This document shows, one piece after another, positions 34,281-43,310 of a stretch of DNA of 64,000 bases. The position numbers and the translations under genes are program-made. The notes beneath the pieces are model-generated. The model was not told the origin of the DNA, ran no database searches, and worked only from the letters and a program-made list of their open reading frames with translations. How positions within the stretch are numbered: the first letter of the stretch is position 1; every line of letters starts with the position of its first letter. This DNA is from Arthrobacter sp. MAHUQ-56 (GTDB lineage Bacteria; Actinomycetota; Actinomycetes; Actinomycetales; Micrococcaceae): NCBI RefSeq assembly GCF_019710585.1, contig NZ_JAIFZQ010000020.1, forward strand, positions 776,265 to 840,264, written 5' to 3'.

Positions 34281-36338
34281 CTAGAAACTGCCGGAGTCGC
34301 CGCCGCCAAAGTCGCCGCCGCCGAAACCGCCGCCACCGCCGTCGCCGCCCCAGCCGCCGCCACCTCCGCCGTCACCCCAGCCGCCTCCGCCGCCCCAGCC
34401 GCCGTGGCCGCCGTTGAGGATGGAATTGATCAGGATGCCGCCGAGTATGGCGCCGCCCAGGCCGCCACCGCCACCGCCGCCGAACATGCCGCCCCGGCCG
34501 TAGCCCTGGTTGGCATAGCCGTCGAAGTGTTCCACGTCGGCCTGGGCCAGCTGCGCCGCCTGGGCAGCCAGTGCGTGGGCCTGCTGTGCGTAGGTCAGGG
34601 CCGTGACGGGGTCGGTGCGTGCAATCGAAAGGGCGTAATCGAGGTTCCGTTGCGATTCAGCCAGCCGCGTCCTGGCCTCGGTGCCCACCCCGCCGCGCCG
34701 GGCGGTGATGTAGTCCGAGGTGGCGCTGATCTGGGCCTGGGCGGACATGATGGTCTGCTGCAGGGAAGCCTGCGCACGCCGGGCCTGCTCCTGCTGGTCA
34801 CGGATGCCGGTGAGCGCCTGGTCCAGCGTCTGGTGGGCGCCTTCCACCCGCTGGAGGGTGGCTATGGGGTCGATCTTCCCGCCCTGGATTTCGGTTTTGA
34901 CCTGCCCAAGTGCCGCCTCCACGGCTGCCACCGGCCCCGCCAGTTCGGGGTGGGCGCCGGACTGGATCATGGCCTTTGCCTGGGCCAGGTCCTGCGAGGT
35001 GTCCACCACGGCTCCCTCGAGGCTGTTGCGGGCCTCGTCGAGGTTGCCGGCAACCTTCGAGATGGCGTCCAGCAGGACGTTCGTCTGGTGCAGGCTCTCT
35101 TCGGCAGCACGGACAGCTACCGCGGCCATGCTTCCTTCGCCCTCGCCGAGCTTCTGCTGCGCCGTGGCGGAAGCGTTTTGCACGAAGGCCAGGCGTTCCT
35201 TGGCCTGGACGATGTTGTCCGCCACCTGCGCGAGGGCACTGTCGGCGTACTTGGACCGCATCGCCGCCAGGGACTGTTCCGCGCTGGCAATCTTCCCATC
35301 CGCCTGCTGGGCCCCGGCGTTGACCGCGGCCAGTGCCTGCGGGGCGTTCTTCTCCAGCTCGCGCAGGGAGTCGAAGTCTGCCTTCTGCTCCTGAAGTGAG
35401 GCAAGGGCGGCTTCGGAGCGCCGGATGATCTCGCCCAGCCAGGTGCGCTGCTGCTCCTCGGTGTCCGGGATGTGGTCGTCAAGCTGCTGCTGCAGCTTGA
35501 AGGATTCGCTCATGTGCGCTTTCGCGTCCTCGAGCGCCTTGGTGAAATTGCCGACGGAGGAGTCGCCGTACTGTGCCTGGGCGAAGCCGAGTTCCTGCTC
35601 GCTCGACTTGATGGCATCATCCGCCTCGATCAGCAGCGAACCGCTCTTGCGCCGCAGCTCCTCGACGCTGAGTGAGGCCAGCGGGTCCAGCTCGGCACCC
35701 TGGGGGCCGTAGCTGCCGCTGGAGGCCTGGCCGGCGGCAGCTTTCTTTCGCCGGTTGCGGTAGTAGAGGTAGGCGCCGCCGCCGGCGACGACCACGCCGG
35801 CGCCTACGAGCACCGCCGCGCCGGCTCCGTCTCCGGAGGACACGGTGCCACTGCCGCCACCGGCGGCGTCACCAACGGCGGAGGCCGTGTCAATGGCGGC
35901 CTGGGCGAAGTCGCGCTTGCCGGCACCGAGGTTGGCGGCGATGGCATTCTGCGTAATGTTGGTGCGCTTGGAGTAGATGCTGCTGGCGCTGCTGGGAGAG
36001 AAGTAGTACTTACCCTGGTCAGTGGCGATGGCAAGGATGACGTCGGCGTTGCCCATGCCCTTTGCCTTGGCCACGGCTTGGCCCCACTGGGCAGGGTCGC
36101 TTGGGTTCTCAAAGGACTTCACGGTGACCACATAAAGGTTGTACTTGTGGTCCTTCAGGAGCTTCTGGATGGCGTCCTGGACCTCGCCCTTGCGGCTGCC
36201 AAGGACGCCGGCGTCGTCAACAATGTTGGTGCCGGAGGGGATGGTCACCGGGTCTTCGGCCCATGCCGCGCCGGCGGGTACCGCCAGCAATCCGGCAAGG
36301 CCGATCACGGCGAGGATACGTTTGAACTTTGACCGCAT
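34281..36338 (-). CDS. Secreted/membrane TPM-domain protein with coiled coil and Gly-rich end
   Basis: A 685-residue protein. A signal peptide (MRSKFKR, hydrophobic core, AWAED cleavage region) leads into a TPM domain (about 30-150; NIVDDAGVLGSRKGEV, VVTVKSFENPSDP). A transmembrane helix near 168-188 ends in YYRNRRKK, then comes a cytoplasmic helical coiled-coil region of about 400 residues, and a Gly/Trp/Asp-rich tail. TPM-domain proteins are tied to photosystem repair and membrane quality control; the exact role here is unknown. Start ATG 36338 with GAAGGG before it was chosen over an in-frame ATG 23 codons upstream. Together with pspA it forms a likely two-gene envelope unit. Confidence 0.88.
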   Translation of the reverse strand: MRSKFKRILAVIGLAGLLAVPAGAAWAEDPVTIPSGTNIVDDAGVLGSRKGEVQDAIQKLLKDHKYNLYVVTVKSFENPSDPAQWGQAVAKAKGMGNADVILAIATDQGKYYFSPSSASSIYSKRTNITQNAIAANLGAGKRDFAQAAIDTASAVGDAAGGGSGTVSSGDGAGAAVLVGAGVVVAGGGAYLYYRNRRKKAAAGQASSGSYGPQGAELDPLASLSVEELRRKSGSLLIEADDAIKSSEQELGFAQAQYGDSSVGNFTKALEDAKAHMSESFKLQQQLDDHIPDTEEQQRTWLGEIIRRSEAALASLQEQKADFDSLRELEKNAPQALAAVNAGAQQADGKIASAEQSLAAMRSKYADSALAQVADNIVQAKERLAFVQNASATAQQKLGEGEGSMAAVAVRAAEESLHQTNVLLDAISKVAGNLDEARNSLEGAVVDTSQDLAQAKAMIQSGAHPELAGPVAAVEAALGQVKTEIQGGKIDPIATLQRVEGAHQTLDQALTGIRDQQEQARRAQASLQQTIMSAQAQISATSDYITARRGGVGTEARTRLAESQRNLDYALSIARTDPVTALTYAQQAHALAAQAAQLAQADVEHFDGYANQGYGRGGMFGGGGGGGLGGAILGGILINSILNGGHGGWGGGGGWGDGGGGGGWGGDGGGGGFGGGDFGGGDSGSF

Positions 36339-36622
36339 GTGCAACCCTTCAGCACGCCTGACACCGATTCGGGACGAATCAGTCGTCGAATCCAGCAGCG
36401 CCCCCACGCTTGGTGTGAAGCCGCAGGTCGCTGTGGCAATTCATCTTGATTCTATGGTGCACCCCACACCCAGTCCATGCGGGCAAATATGCCGCCAGCG
36501 AAACGCGGACCGGCACCGCGCCAGGCGCGGCAGGTACGTTCAGGAAGCTCTCAGCAAACATCCGAACTTGTTCCAGCGGGGCAGTCCATAGTTAATGGCA
36601 GACAAGGATGAAAGGAAGTCCC

Positions 36623-38272
36623 ATGACTGAGAATCACACCCCGGGCCCGGTCCCCGAGGGCGACCGCCCGGGCAACCGGAATCCCTGGCCGCAGCACGAC
36701 CAGGAGCAGTCCAGGGACTACCGGGGGTCGACTCAGCATGCGGACGCAGACGCCCCCACCGGCCCCGGCACTGCCAGCCCTGCGGGCCATAACCCCACCG
36801 AACGGCTGGACCAGCCGGGAACCGGGGCCGGCAACACCCAGGAGATCCCCGCCGGCCCCCGCCCGGTGTACCCGCAGCGCCAGCCGTTCTACGGCCAGCA
36901 GGCTTCCTACGGCCAGGGCCGGCAGCAGGACGGGCAGCCCGTGGACGGTGCCCCAGCGAATGGTCCGCACATGTATGGCCCGCATAATTACGGCACCCAG
37001 CCCGGTCACGGAGCGCAGCATGGCAGCGTTGGCCTGGCCCACAACCCGAAGGATGCGCCGCGCCGGAAGGCGACGTTCGGCGTCGGTACCCTGGTGGCCA
37101 GCATCCTCGCCGCTGGCCTTGTCGGCGGGGGAGTGGCCACGGTCGGTTCCGGGGAACTGTTCGGAATCGCCGGTTCCAGCACGTCCACCATCGGTGGCAG
37201 CAGCCAGCCGGGCACCGTCATCGTCAACAACAAGGATGACGTCAACGCCATCACCGCGGCGGCCGTGAAGGCATCACCGAGTGTCGTCACCATCAGCGCG
37301 ACGAGTGGCGGCTCGGGGGGTACGGGATCGGGCATCGTCCTGGACGACCAGGGCCACATCCTGACCAATACACACGTGGTAACTCTTGATGGCCAGACCG
37401 CCAACGCGAGCCTCGAAATCCGGACCAGCGACGGCAAGGTCCTGGCTGCCAAGCTGGTGGGCACGGATCCGCTTTCGGACCTCGCCGTCATCAAGGTGGA
37501 CAACGCCTCCGGGCTCACTCCCGCCAGCTTGGGCGACTCCTCCAAGCTCAACGTCGGCGACACCGCGATCGCCATCGGTTCCCCGCTTGGACTCACCGGC
37601 ACCGTGACGGACGGCATCGTCTCCACCCTGAACCGCACCATCAGTGTGGCTTCCTCGGCCGCGCCCAAGGGCGGCGACGATACCCAGGGCGGCGACCAGG
37701 GCTTCCAGTTCGCGCCTCCGGGCGGCGGCCAGAGCCAGCAGAGCAGCAGCGAGGGGTCCATCTCGATCAATGTCATCCAGACCGACGCCGCCATCAACCC
37801 TGGCAACTCCGGTGGCGCGCTGGTCAACAGCAAGGGCGAGATCATCGGCGTCAACGTGGCTATTGCTTCGGCCGGATCCAACACCACGTCGTCGCAGAGC
37901 GGCAACATCGGCGTTGGCTTCAGCATCCCGATCAACCATGCCAAGCGCGTGGCGCAGGAGCTCATTGACAACGGCAAGGTCTCGCATGGCCAGCTCGGTG
38001 TCAGCGTGAAGCCCAAGACGTCCTCCGGCGCTGCATCCGAATTCTCGGTCGGAGCCGATGTTGCCTCGGTGGACGCCAGCTCGGCCGCCGGCAAGGCAGG
38101 CATCAAGGTCGGCGATGTCATCACCAAGTTCAACGACCTCACCATCGGCGAGCCGAACGAGCTGACGGCAGCCGTCCGGGAACAGGCTGCAGGAGCCACG
38201 GTGAAGATCACCGTGCTGCGCAACGGCAAGGAGCAGACGTTCGACGTCACCCTCGGAGCAGCTGCCAGCTGA
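36623..38272 (+). CDS. HtrA/DegP-like trypsin-type serine protease with PDZ domain
   Basis: A 549-residue membrane-anchored protease. A Pro/Gln/Gly-rich cytoplasmic region of about 145 residues is followed by one transmembrane helix (about 148-172), the trypsin-like domain and a C-terminal PDZ domain. The catalytic triad is His251 (TNTHVV), Asp286 (SDLAVI) and Ser396 (GNSGGAL). It degrades misfolded proteins outside the membrane. AAAGGAAG precedes ATG 36623. A possible promoter is TTGTTC (36568-36573) with GTTAAT 17 bases later (36591-36596). It is divergent from the TPM/pspA genes and ends at a strong hairpin. Confidence 0.94.
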   Translation: MTENHTPGPVPEGDRPGNRNPWPQHDQEQSRDYRGSTQHADADAPTGPGTASPAGHNPTERLDQPGTGAGNTQEIPAGPRPVYPQRQPFYGQQASYGQGRQQDGQPVDGAPANGPHMYGPHNYGTQPGHGAQHGSVGLAHNPKDAPRRKATFGVGTLVASILAAGLVGGGVATVGSGELFGIAGSSTSTIGGSSQPGTVIVNNKDDVNAITAAAVKASPSVVTISATSGGSGGTGSGIVLDDQGHILTNTHVVTLDGQTANASLEIRTSDGKVLAAKLVGTDPLSDLAVIKVDNASGLTPASLGDSSKLNVGDTAIAIGSPLGLTGTVTDGIVSTLNRTISVASSAAPKGGDDTQGGDQGFQFAPPGGGQSQQSSSEGSISINVIQTDAAINPGNSGGALVNSKGEIIGVNVAIASAGSNTTSSQSGNIGVGFSIPINHAKRVAQELIDNGKVSHGQLGVSVKPKTSSGAASEFSVGADVASVDASSAAGKAGIKVGDVITKFNDLTIGEPNELTAAVREQAAGATVKITVLRNGKEQTFDVTLGAAAS

Positions 38273-38320
38273 CCGGGCAGGCGTCTGCCGCCGAAAGGCG
38301 GCCCACGTCCCGGCCCCGTA

Positions 38321-38365
38321 TGACGACGGCGGCGTCCCACCCTGGCGGGGACGCCGCCGTCGTCA
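38321..38365 (+). terminator. Terminator after the HtrA-like gene
   Basis: TGACGACGGCGGCGTCCC (38321-38338) pairs perfectly with GGGACGCCGCCGTCGTCA (38348-38365), 9-base loop. No long T-run follows. Confidence 0.8.
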
Positions 38366-38534
38366 TGCCCGCATGGTTGGGCGCCTGACACAGGCGTTAA
38401 CGGAAGAGGGCGCAGGCGTGCGCCGATATGGTTAGCTAGGGTTTACCCGTTTGCCGGGCATTCAAGAGGCCATGACCCACCCGGCTGGCTGTCCACAAGC
38501 ATGGAAGGCTGCTGTAAATACAGTGGAAGAGACA

Positions 38535-39326
38535 TTGAAGATCGTAGTCCTGGTCAAACATGTACCGGACGCCCAATTCGACCGCCACCTCAACGGCGAG
38601 GGTTTCACCACCGACCGTGACGAGAGCATTCTGTCCGAGCTTGACGAGTACGCGCTGGAAGCCGCACTGCAGTTGGCGGAAGCGCGCGGCGGCAGCAAGG
38701 CCGGCAACCAGGTCATCGCCTTGAGCATGGGGCCGGCCGGGGCTGTCAACGCCATCAAGAAGTCGCTCCAGATCGGTGCCACCGAGGGTGTGCACCTGAC
38801 GGACGACGCCCTCGCGGGCTCGGACGCCGCCGCCACCTCCCTTGCCCTCGCGGCCGCCGTGCGGCACCTGGGCGACGTGGACCTGGTCATCACCGGGATG
38901 GCGTCCACCGACGGCGAGACTTCCCTGGTGCCGGCGCAGCTGGCAGAGCGGCTCGGCCTGCCCCAGGTCACGTTTGCCTCCTCGCTGGAGGTCGACGGCG
39001 GCCGGCTGACCGCAAGGCGCGACGCCGACACATCCTCCGAAACGGTGGAGGCAACCCTGCCCGCCGTCGTGTCCGTTACCGACCAGATCAATGAACCGCG
39101 GTACCCCAACTTCAAGGGCATCATTGCCGCCAAGCGCAAGAGCATCACCACGCTGTCCCTGGCCGACATCGGCGTGGACCCCGCACAGGTGGGCTTTTCC
39201 GGCTCCTGGACCACCGTGACCAACGCCGAGCAGCGGCCGCCGCGGACTGCCGGCACCATCATCACCGACGAAGGCGACGCCGGCATCAAGCTGGTTGACT
39301 TCCTGGCCGCCCAGAAGCTGCTCTAA
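38535..39326 (+). CDS. etfB: Electron transfer flavoprotein, beta subunit
   Basis: EtfB (263 residues) with EtfA forms the FAD/AMP-binding carrier that takes electrons from acyl-CoA dehydrogenases. It begins MKIVVLVKHVPDAQFDR, typical for the family, if TTG 38535 is the start. GGAAGAGA lies just before it with good spacing. Upstream in-frame codons (GTG 38523, ATG 38451) would add residues not found in the family. The AMP-binding region DLVITGMASTDGETSLVP and the recognition loop NEPRYPNFKGIIAAKRK are clear. Followed after 14 bases by etfA. Confidence 0.93.
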   Translation: MKIVVLVKHVPDAQFDRHLNGEGFTTDRDESILSELDEYALEAALQLAEARGGSKAGNQVIALSMGPAGAVNAIKKSLQIGATEGVHLTDDALAGSDAAATSLALAAAVRHLGDVDLVITGMASTDGETSLVPAQLAERLGLPQVTFASSLEVDGGRLTARRDADTSSETVEATLPAVVSVTDQINEPRYPNFKGIIAAKRKSITTLSLADIGVDPAQVGFSGSWTTVTNAEQRPPRTAGTIITDEGDAGIKLVDFLAAQKLL

Positions 39327-39340
39327 GAGGGAACCCCGAC

Positions 39341-40294
39341 ATGGCAAAAGTACTTGTATTCATTGACAACCCCGGCGCATCGCTGAAGAAGAGCAGTCTG
39401 GAGCTGCTGACCCTGGCGCGTTCCCTGGGGGAGAGCGCGGTGGCGCTCAACGGAGAACTTTCCGACGGCGTCGCGGCCGCGTTCGGCGAGTACGGCGTGG
39501 GCACTGTCATCCGTCCCTCCACCGATGACCTGGACGACTTCCTGGTGGCTCCCAAGGCCGCCTACCTGGCCGCCGCCGCTGAAGCCGCCGGCGCGGGCAT
39601 CGTCCTGCTGGACAATTCGCCCGAGGGCAAGGAGATCGCGGCGCGCCTGGGCATCCGCCTGAACGCCGGCGTCATCACGGACGTCGTTGCGGTGGACGCG
39701 GACGGCACTGGGCACAAGTCGGTCCTCGCCGGCTCCTACAACACCGCCTGCAAGGCAACCACACCGGTCTCGGTGCTGACCCTGAAGGCCAACAACGTAA
39801 CTCCGGAGCCAGCCGCTGCTCCCACCACCCCGGAAGCCGCAACCGTGGAGGTTCCCGCCGGAAGCAGCACCGCGGCTGCCCGCATCACCGCGCGGGAGCA
39901 GAAGGTTGCCACCGGGCGGCCGGACCTGACCGACGCCCGCATCGTGGTGGCCGGCGGACGCGGCATGGACGGTGACTTCGGTCCCGTGGAAGAACTCGCC
40001 GATGCCCTGGGTGCTGCCGTGGGCGCCTCCCGTGCAGCCACCGATGCCGGCTGGATCAGCCATGACGCGCAGGTTGGCCAGACCGGCAAGACCGTGTCCC
40101 CGCAGCTCTACATCTCGGCCGGCATCTCCGGTGCCATCCAGCAGAAGGCCGGCATGCAGACGTCCAAGGTCATCGTGGCCATCAACAAGGATGCCGAGTC
40201 GCCCGTCTTCGAAATCGCGGACTTCGGCATCGTGGGCGACGTCTTCGATGTCCTGCCGCAGGCCGCCGCGGAGATCAAGAAGCGAAAAGGCTGA
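39341..40294 (+). CDS. etfA: Electron transfer flavoprotein, alpha subunit
   Basis: EtfA (317 residues) binds FAD in its C-terminal domain: [63 protein letters not shown] and [22 protein letters not shown] are family signatures. AGAGGGAA precedes ATG 39341. A short Pro/Ala-rich linker (about 148-178) joins the two domains. Operon partner of etfB; a deacetylase gene follows after 4 bases. Confidence 0.95.
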   Translation: MAKVLVFIDNPGASLKKSSLELLTLARSLGESAVALNGELSDGVAAAFGEYGVGTVIRPSTDDLDDFLVAPKAAYLAAAAEAAGAGIVLLDNSPEGKEIAARLGIRLNAGVITDVVAVDADGTGHKSVLAGSYNTACKATTPVSVLTLKANNVTPEPAAAPTTPEAATVEVPAGSSTAAARITAREQKVATGRPDLTDARIVVAGGRGMDGDFGPVEELADALGAAVGASRAATDAGWISHDAQVGQTGKTVSPQLYISAGISGAIQQKAGMQTSKVIVAINKDAESPVFEIADFGIVGDVFDVLPQAAAEIKKRKG

Positions 40295-40298
40295 TTCT

Positions 40299-41078
40299 TT
40301 GACTGCCTCCACCAGAAAGGCACAGGGCCCGTTCAACCCGGACACGCACCGGGTTGGGCGGGTGCTCTGTTTTGCGGCCCACCCGGACGACATCGACTTC
40401 GGAGCCGCGGGCACCATCGCCGCCTGGACGGCGGCCGGGGTCGAGGTGAGCTACTGCATCATGACCGATGGCGACGCCGGGGGCTTCGACCCCGCCCACC
40501 GGCCGGACATCATCGCGATGCGCGACGCTGAGCAGCGCCGCGCCGCCGAGCTCGTGGGTGTCTCCGACATCCACTACCTCCACCAGCGCGACGGTTACCT
40601 CGAACCCTCGCACGAGGTGATGAAAGGGGTGGTGCGGCTGATCCGCCAGATCCGCCCCGACGTCGTCCTTTCCATGCACCCGGAACGGAACTGGGACCGG
40701 ATCCAGAAAAGCCATCCCGACCACCTCGCGGTGGGGGAAGCCGTGACCCGCGCCGTGTACCCGGCCGTGGAGAACCCTTTCGCCTACCCTGAACTGGCCG
40801 ACGCCGGGCTGGCCGCTTACAAGCTCCCCTGGCTGTGGCTGTATGCGGGGCCGGAGGAACGCGAAAACCACTTCGTGGATGTCACTGACCATGTCGAGGC
40901 GAAGCTGGAAGCCATCCACGTCCACGTCAGCCAGCACCCGGATGTGGAGGCGATGGAGGCCACCGTGCGGCGCGGCATGCAGGCCAACGCCGCCCGGGCA
41001 GGACTGCCCGAAGGCCGCAGCGCCGAAGCCTTCCATGTGGTGGCAATCAACGGACCGGGCACCATCGCGGGTTTCTAA
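40299..41078 (+). CDS. PIG-L family deacetylase
   Basis: A 259-residue zinc deacetylase of the LmbE/PIG-L family. Metal motif AHPDDIDFG near residue 29 and the later [11 protein letters not shown] are present. Relatives include MshB (mycothiol) and Mca; this one cannot be assigned a substrate. Start is TTG 40299 with GCGAAAAGG eight bases upstream. Only four bases separate it from etfA, so it is cotranscribed with the electron-transfer genes. It ends at a two-way terminator. Confidence 0.9.
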   Translation: MTASTRKAQGPFNPDTHRVGRVLCFAAHPDDIDFGAAGTIAAWTAAGVEVSYCIMTDGDAGGFDPAHRPDIIAMRDAEQRRAAELVGVSDIHYLHQRDGYLEPSHEVMKGVVRLIRQIRPDVVLSMHPERNWDRIQKSHPDHLAVGEAVTRAVYPAVENPFAYPELADAGLAAYKLPWLWLYAGPEERENHFVDVTDHVEAKLEAIHVHVSQHPDVEAMEATVRRGMQANAARAGLPEGRSAEAFHVVAINGPGTIAGF

Positions 41079-41090
41079 GTCAGTGAATGA

Positions 41091-41128
41091 ACAAGCCCCC
41101 CGTTCCTTGGAAGGAACGGGGGGCTTGT
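41091..41128. terminator. Bidirectional terminator between the PIG-L gene and the anti-sigma gene
   Basis: ACAAGCCCCCCGTTCCTT (41091-41108) and AAGGAACGGGGGGCTTGT (41111-41128) are perfect complements around GG, between convergent genes. Confidence 0.88.
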
Positions 41129-41143
41129 GGTTTAGCTGACTGG

Positions 41144-42028
41144 TTAGGCGCCGAGAGGGGCCGCGGCGACCGTGGGCAGTGTTGGGGCCGAGGACCCGCC
41201 GACCGGCTCCACGGTGATTCCCAAGGCTGCGGCGGAGTGGATCCCCTGCACCACGGCCGGCTTGGAGAGTGCCTTTTCGTCCATCAGCCCCTGGGAGACG
41301 GGAGCGGACCCGTCCTTGGGGATGAGCCACATCTGGTAGACCTTGCCCGACGGCGGCGCGGGGACGCCGCTCATCTTCACCACGGCAGCGTCATGCGACG
41401 ACGAAATCAGGAGAGTGGCCTTGCCCCCGCCCGCGACGTTGACCGAAGCTTCCCGCACGTCGGTGGCCCGGACCACCTGGTTCACGGGGTCGTTCTGGTC
41501 CGCCAGGTAGGCGCCGACGCCTACGCCGCCGATCGCTATGGCTGCCGCGGCGGCCACCCCGGCGAGCCAGCGGCGCGTCCCGGCCGGCCGGCGTCGTTCT
41601 GCCCGGCGCTGGCGCGCTTTGGCGAGGTCGTCCGTGGCTCCATGCAGCCCGGACACCGGGGGGACGGACGCGGCGGGTGCCGGAATGCTCCCGCCCGGCC
41701 CGTGGTCCTGCGCAGGAAGGCCAGCCGGCAGTTGCGCCGGCAATTGCGCCAGGATCCGGTCAAACAGGTCCGACGGCGGCTCCTCCTCGGCGCGGAAAGT
41801 GCGGGCAAGTGTTTCACGCGACTGGCGGACCCGCTCGAGGAAGGCTTGGCGCTCAGCGTCGGGGGCGCCCGCCAAGTAGGCGTCGATGGCGCCGCGCTCT
41901 TCCCCGGTGACGGCGTCGAGGGCATAGAGTTCGGCGAGGTCGACGAAGCGGCCGGAGGCGAGGTCCATGGCAACGGTGTCGCCAAAGGAACCCGGCCGGC
42001 CCTTGCGTTCGTGCTCCATTCCGTTCAT
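41144..42028 (-). CDS. rskA: Anti-sigma factor, RskA family
   Basis: A 294-residue membrane anti-sigma factor. The N-terminal cytoplasmic part (DLAELYALDAVTGEERGAIDAYL) is the sigma-binding domain and has no HxxxCxxC zinc motif. One transmembrane helix (about 153-175) follows a basic stretch, then an extracellular RskA domain containing VYQMWLIPKDG. Family knowledge: it sequesters SigK until cut by regulated proteolysis. ATG 42028 starts one base after the sigma gene stop, preceded by GGTGAG. A second ATG nine bases later is possible. Confidence 0.92.
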   Translation of the reverse strand: MNGMEHERKGRPGSFGDTVAMDLASGRFVDLAELYALDAVTGEERGAIDAYLAGAPDAERQAFLERVRQSRETLARTFRAEEEPPSDLFDRILAQLPAQLPAGLPAQDHGPGGSIPAPAASVPPVSGLHGATDDLAKARQRRAERRRPAGTRRWLAGVAAAAAIAIGGVGVGAYLADQNDPVNQVVRATDVREASVNVAGGGKATLLISSSHDAAVVKMSGVPAPPSGKVYQMWLIPKDGSAPVSQGLMDEKALSKPAVVQGIHSAAALGITVEPVGGSSAPTLPTVAAAPLGA

Positions 42029-42029
42029 C

Positions 42030-42638
42030 TCAACTCACCCCCAGACAGGTCTTCAATCGGATCAGTCCATCGCGGATGCGGGACTTGATGGTGGGAACGG
42101 CGGCATTCAGCCGCTCTGCGACCTCCCGGTAGGTGAGGCCGCCGTAGTAGGCGAGGCGTACGGACTCCTGTTGTGTTTCGGTCAGTGTTTCCAGGCAGCG
42201 GACCACAGCTTCGGCCTCGAGCCGGCTGCCAACTTCCTCGGAAACAGTGTCGTGGTCAACGTCCTGCGTGCTGGCCCCGTACTTCGCCTCCCTGTCAGTG
42301 GAAGACTGCGACGACCTGACCTTGTCCACGGCGCGCCGGTGGGAGATGGTCATCAGCCACGAAAGGGCGCTCCCGGACTGGGAATCGAACTTCGCCGCGT
42401 TTTGCCACACCTGGAGGAAGACCTCCTGGGTGGTGTCTTCGCTGAGTTCGGGGTCAATCAGGACGCGCCGTGCCATGCCGAAAACGCGGCGCGAAGTGAG
42501 CTGGTAGAACTCGGCAAACGCTGCCTGGTCCCCCCTGGCAATCCGTTCCAGCAGGGCCGACAGCTGTTGGCCCGGGTCAACCGGCGGTTCGGTCACCGCT
42601 GCGGCGGACTCGGCATTCGGCGCATTGGGAGTTTCCAT
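42030..42638 (-). CDS. sigK: ECF RNA polymerase sigma factor, SigK type
   Basis: A 202-residue ECF sigma factor. Region 2 holds AFAEFYQLTSRRVFGMARRVL, the DTTQEVFLQVW motif and SWLMTISHRRAVDKVRS. Region 4 holds ESVRLAYYGGLTYREVAERLNAAVPTIKSRIRDGLIRL. It directs RNA polymerase to its own stress regulon and is paired with RskA directly downstream, the normal SigK/RskA layout. Start ATG 42638 has GGGAG upstream; longer in-frame readings run across an apparent hairpin and were rejected. Confidence 0.93.
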   Translation of the reverse strand: METPNAPNAESAAAVTEPPVDPGQQLSALLERIARGDQAAFAEFYQLTSRRVFGMARRVLIDPELSEDTTQEVFLQVWQNAAKFDSQSGSALSWLMTISHRRAVDKVRSSQSSTDREAKYGASTQDVDHDTVSEEVGSRLEAEAVVRCLETLTETQQESVRLAYYGGLTYREVAERLNAAVPTIKSRIRDGLIRLKTCLGVS

Positions 42639-42691
42639 TACTCCCAAGCATAAGTCCCCCCGGGGTGGTTTATTGGCAGTTCCGGACAGGT

Positions 42692-42716
42692 GGCGGTACC
42701 CGGTGCCGGGACCGCC
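42692..42716 (-). terminator. Hairpin between trmL and sigK
   Basis: GGCGGTACCCGG (42692-42703) pairs with CCGGGACCGCC (42706-42716) with one bulged A. It may end the trmL transcript on the minus strand; no T-run is seen. Confidence 0.45.
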
Positions 42717-42821
42717 TTCAAGTAATGTCACCTGCCCGCTCCTCGGTCCCGTCGAATGCTTCCAGCAGTCATTCGGCGCAGGGGGGCGCGGGGATGGGTC
42801 GTGTTTGAAAAATTCCTGGTG

Positions 42822-43289
42822 CTACAGCCGGGCGCCGGCGAAGCCCTGCTGGCGCCATGCCTCATAAACGGCAATCGAGGCCGCATTGGCAAGGTTCAGC
42901 GAGCGCAGTGCCGGCAGCATCGGCAGCCGAACGGTTGCCGTGACATGGGAATCGACCTTCAGCTCCTCCGGCAGGCCGACAGATTCCCGGCCAAACATCA
43001 GTACGTCACCGGGCTGGTAGGCAACGTCCGTATAGCTTGTCGTTCCATCCGATGTGAAGGCATAGACGCGCTCGGGCTTCAGGTGGGCCCAGGCGTCCTC
43101 GATGGACTTGTGCACGGTGACGACGGCGAGGTCGTGGTAGTCAAGACCGGCCCGGCGCAGCTTGGCATCGGAGAAGTCGAACCCGAGGGGTTCCACGAGG
43201 TGCAGTTCGGCGCCGGTGATGGCGGCAAGGCGGATCGCGTTGCCGGTGTTGCCGGGGATTTCGGGAGCATGGAACAGGATGCGGAACAC
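42822..43289 (-). CDS. trmL: tRNA (cytidine(34)-2'-O)-methyltransferase
   Basis: A 155-residue SPOUT-class (TrmH-like) methyltransferase that 2'-O-methylates the wobble base of tRNA-Leu isoacceptors in E. coli. Motifs: FRILFHAPEIPGNTGNAIRLAA at the N-terminus, the SAM-binding knot LMFGRESVGLPEE, and LRSLNLANAASIAVYEAWRQ at the end. Start GTG 43289: a GGGAGG lies right against it, too close to work well, but TAGGAT is six bases upstream, so the mRNA is probably leaderless. Confidence 0.94.
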   Translation of the reverse strand: MFRILFHAPEIPGNTGNAIRLAAITGAELHLVEPLGFDFSDAKLRRAGLDYHDLAVVTVHKSIEDAWAHLKPERVYAFTSDGTTSYTDVAYQPGDVLMFGRESVGLPEELKVDSHVTATVRLPMLPALRSLNLANAASIAVYEAWRQQGFAGARL

Positions 43290-43301
43290 CTCCCTATCCT
43301 A
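43290..43301 (-). promoter_or_regulatory. Leaderless -10 element of trmL
   Basis: On the minus strand TAGGAT (43301-43296) plus six bases (AGGGAG) leads to GTG 43289. Confidence 0.5.
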
Positions 43302-43310
43302 GCCACCGCC

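Noticed and set aside
38428..38452. Possible DtxR-type iron box before etfB (GGTTAGCTAGGGTTTACC)
   Set aside because: Only partial symmetry and few matches to the remembered 19-base consensus; no iron-related gene next to it.
42290..42315. TGTCAGTG in the sigK region resembling the damage-promoter box
   Set aside because: It lies inside a coding region with no TANNNT at N8 and no start codon in place.
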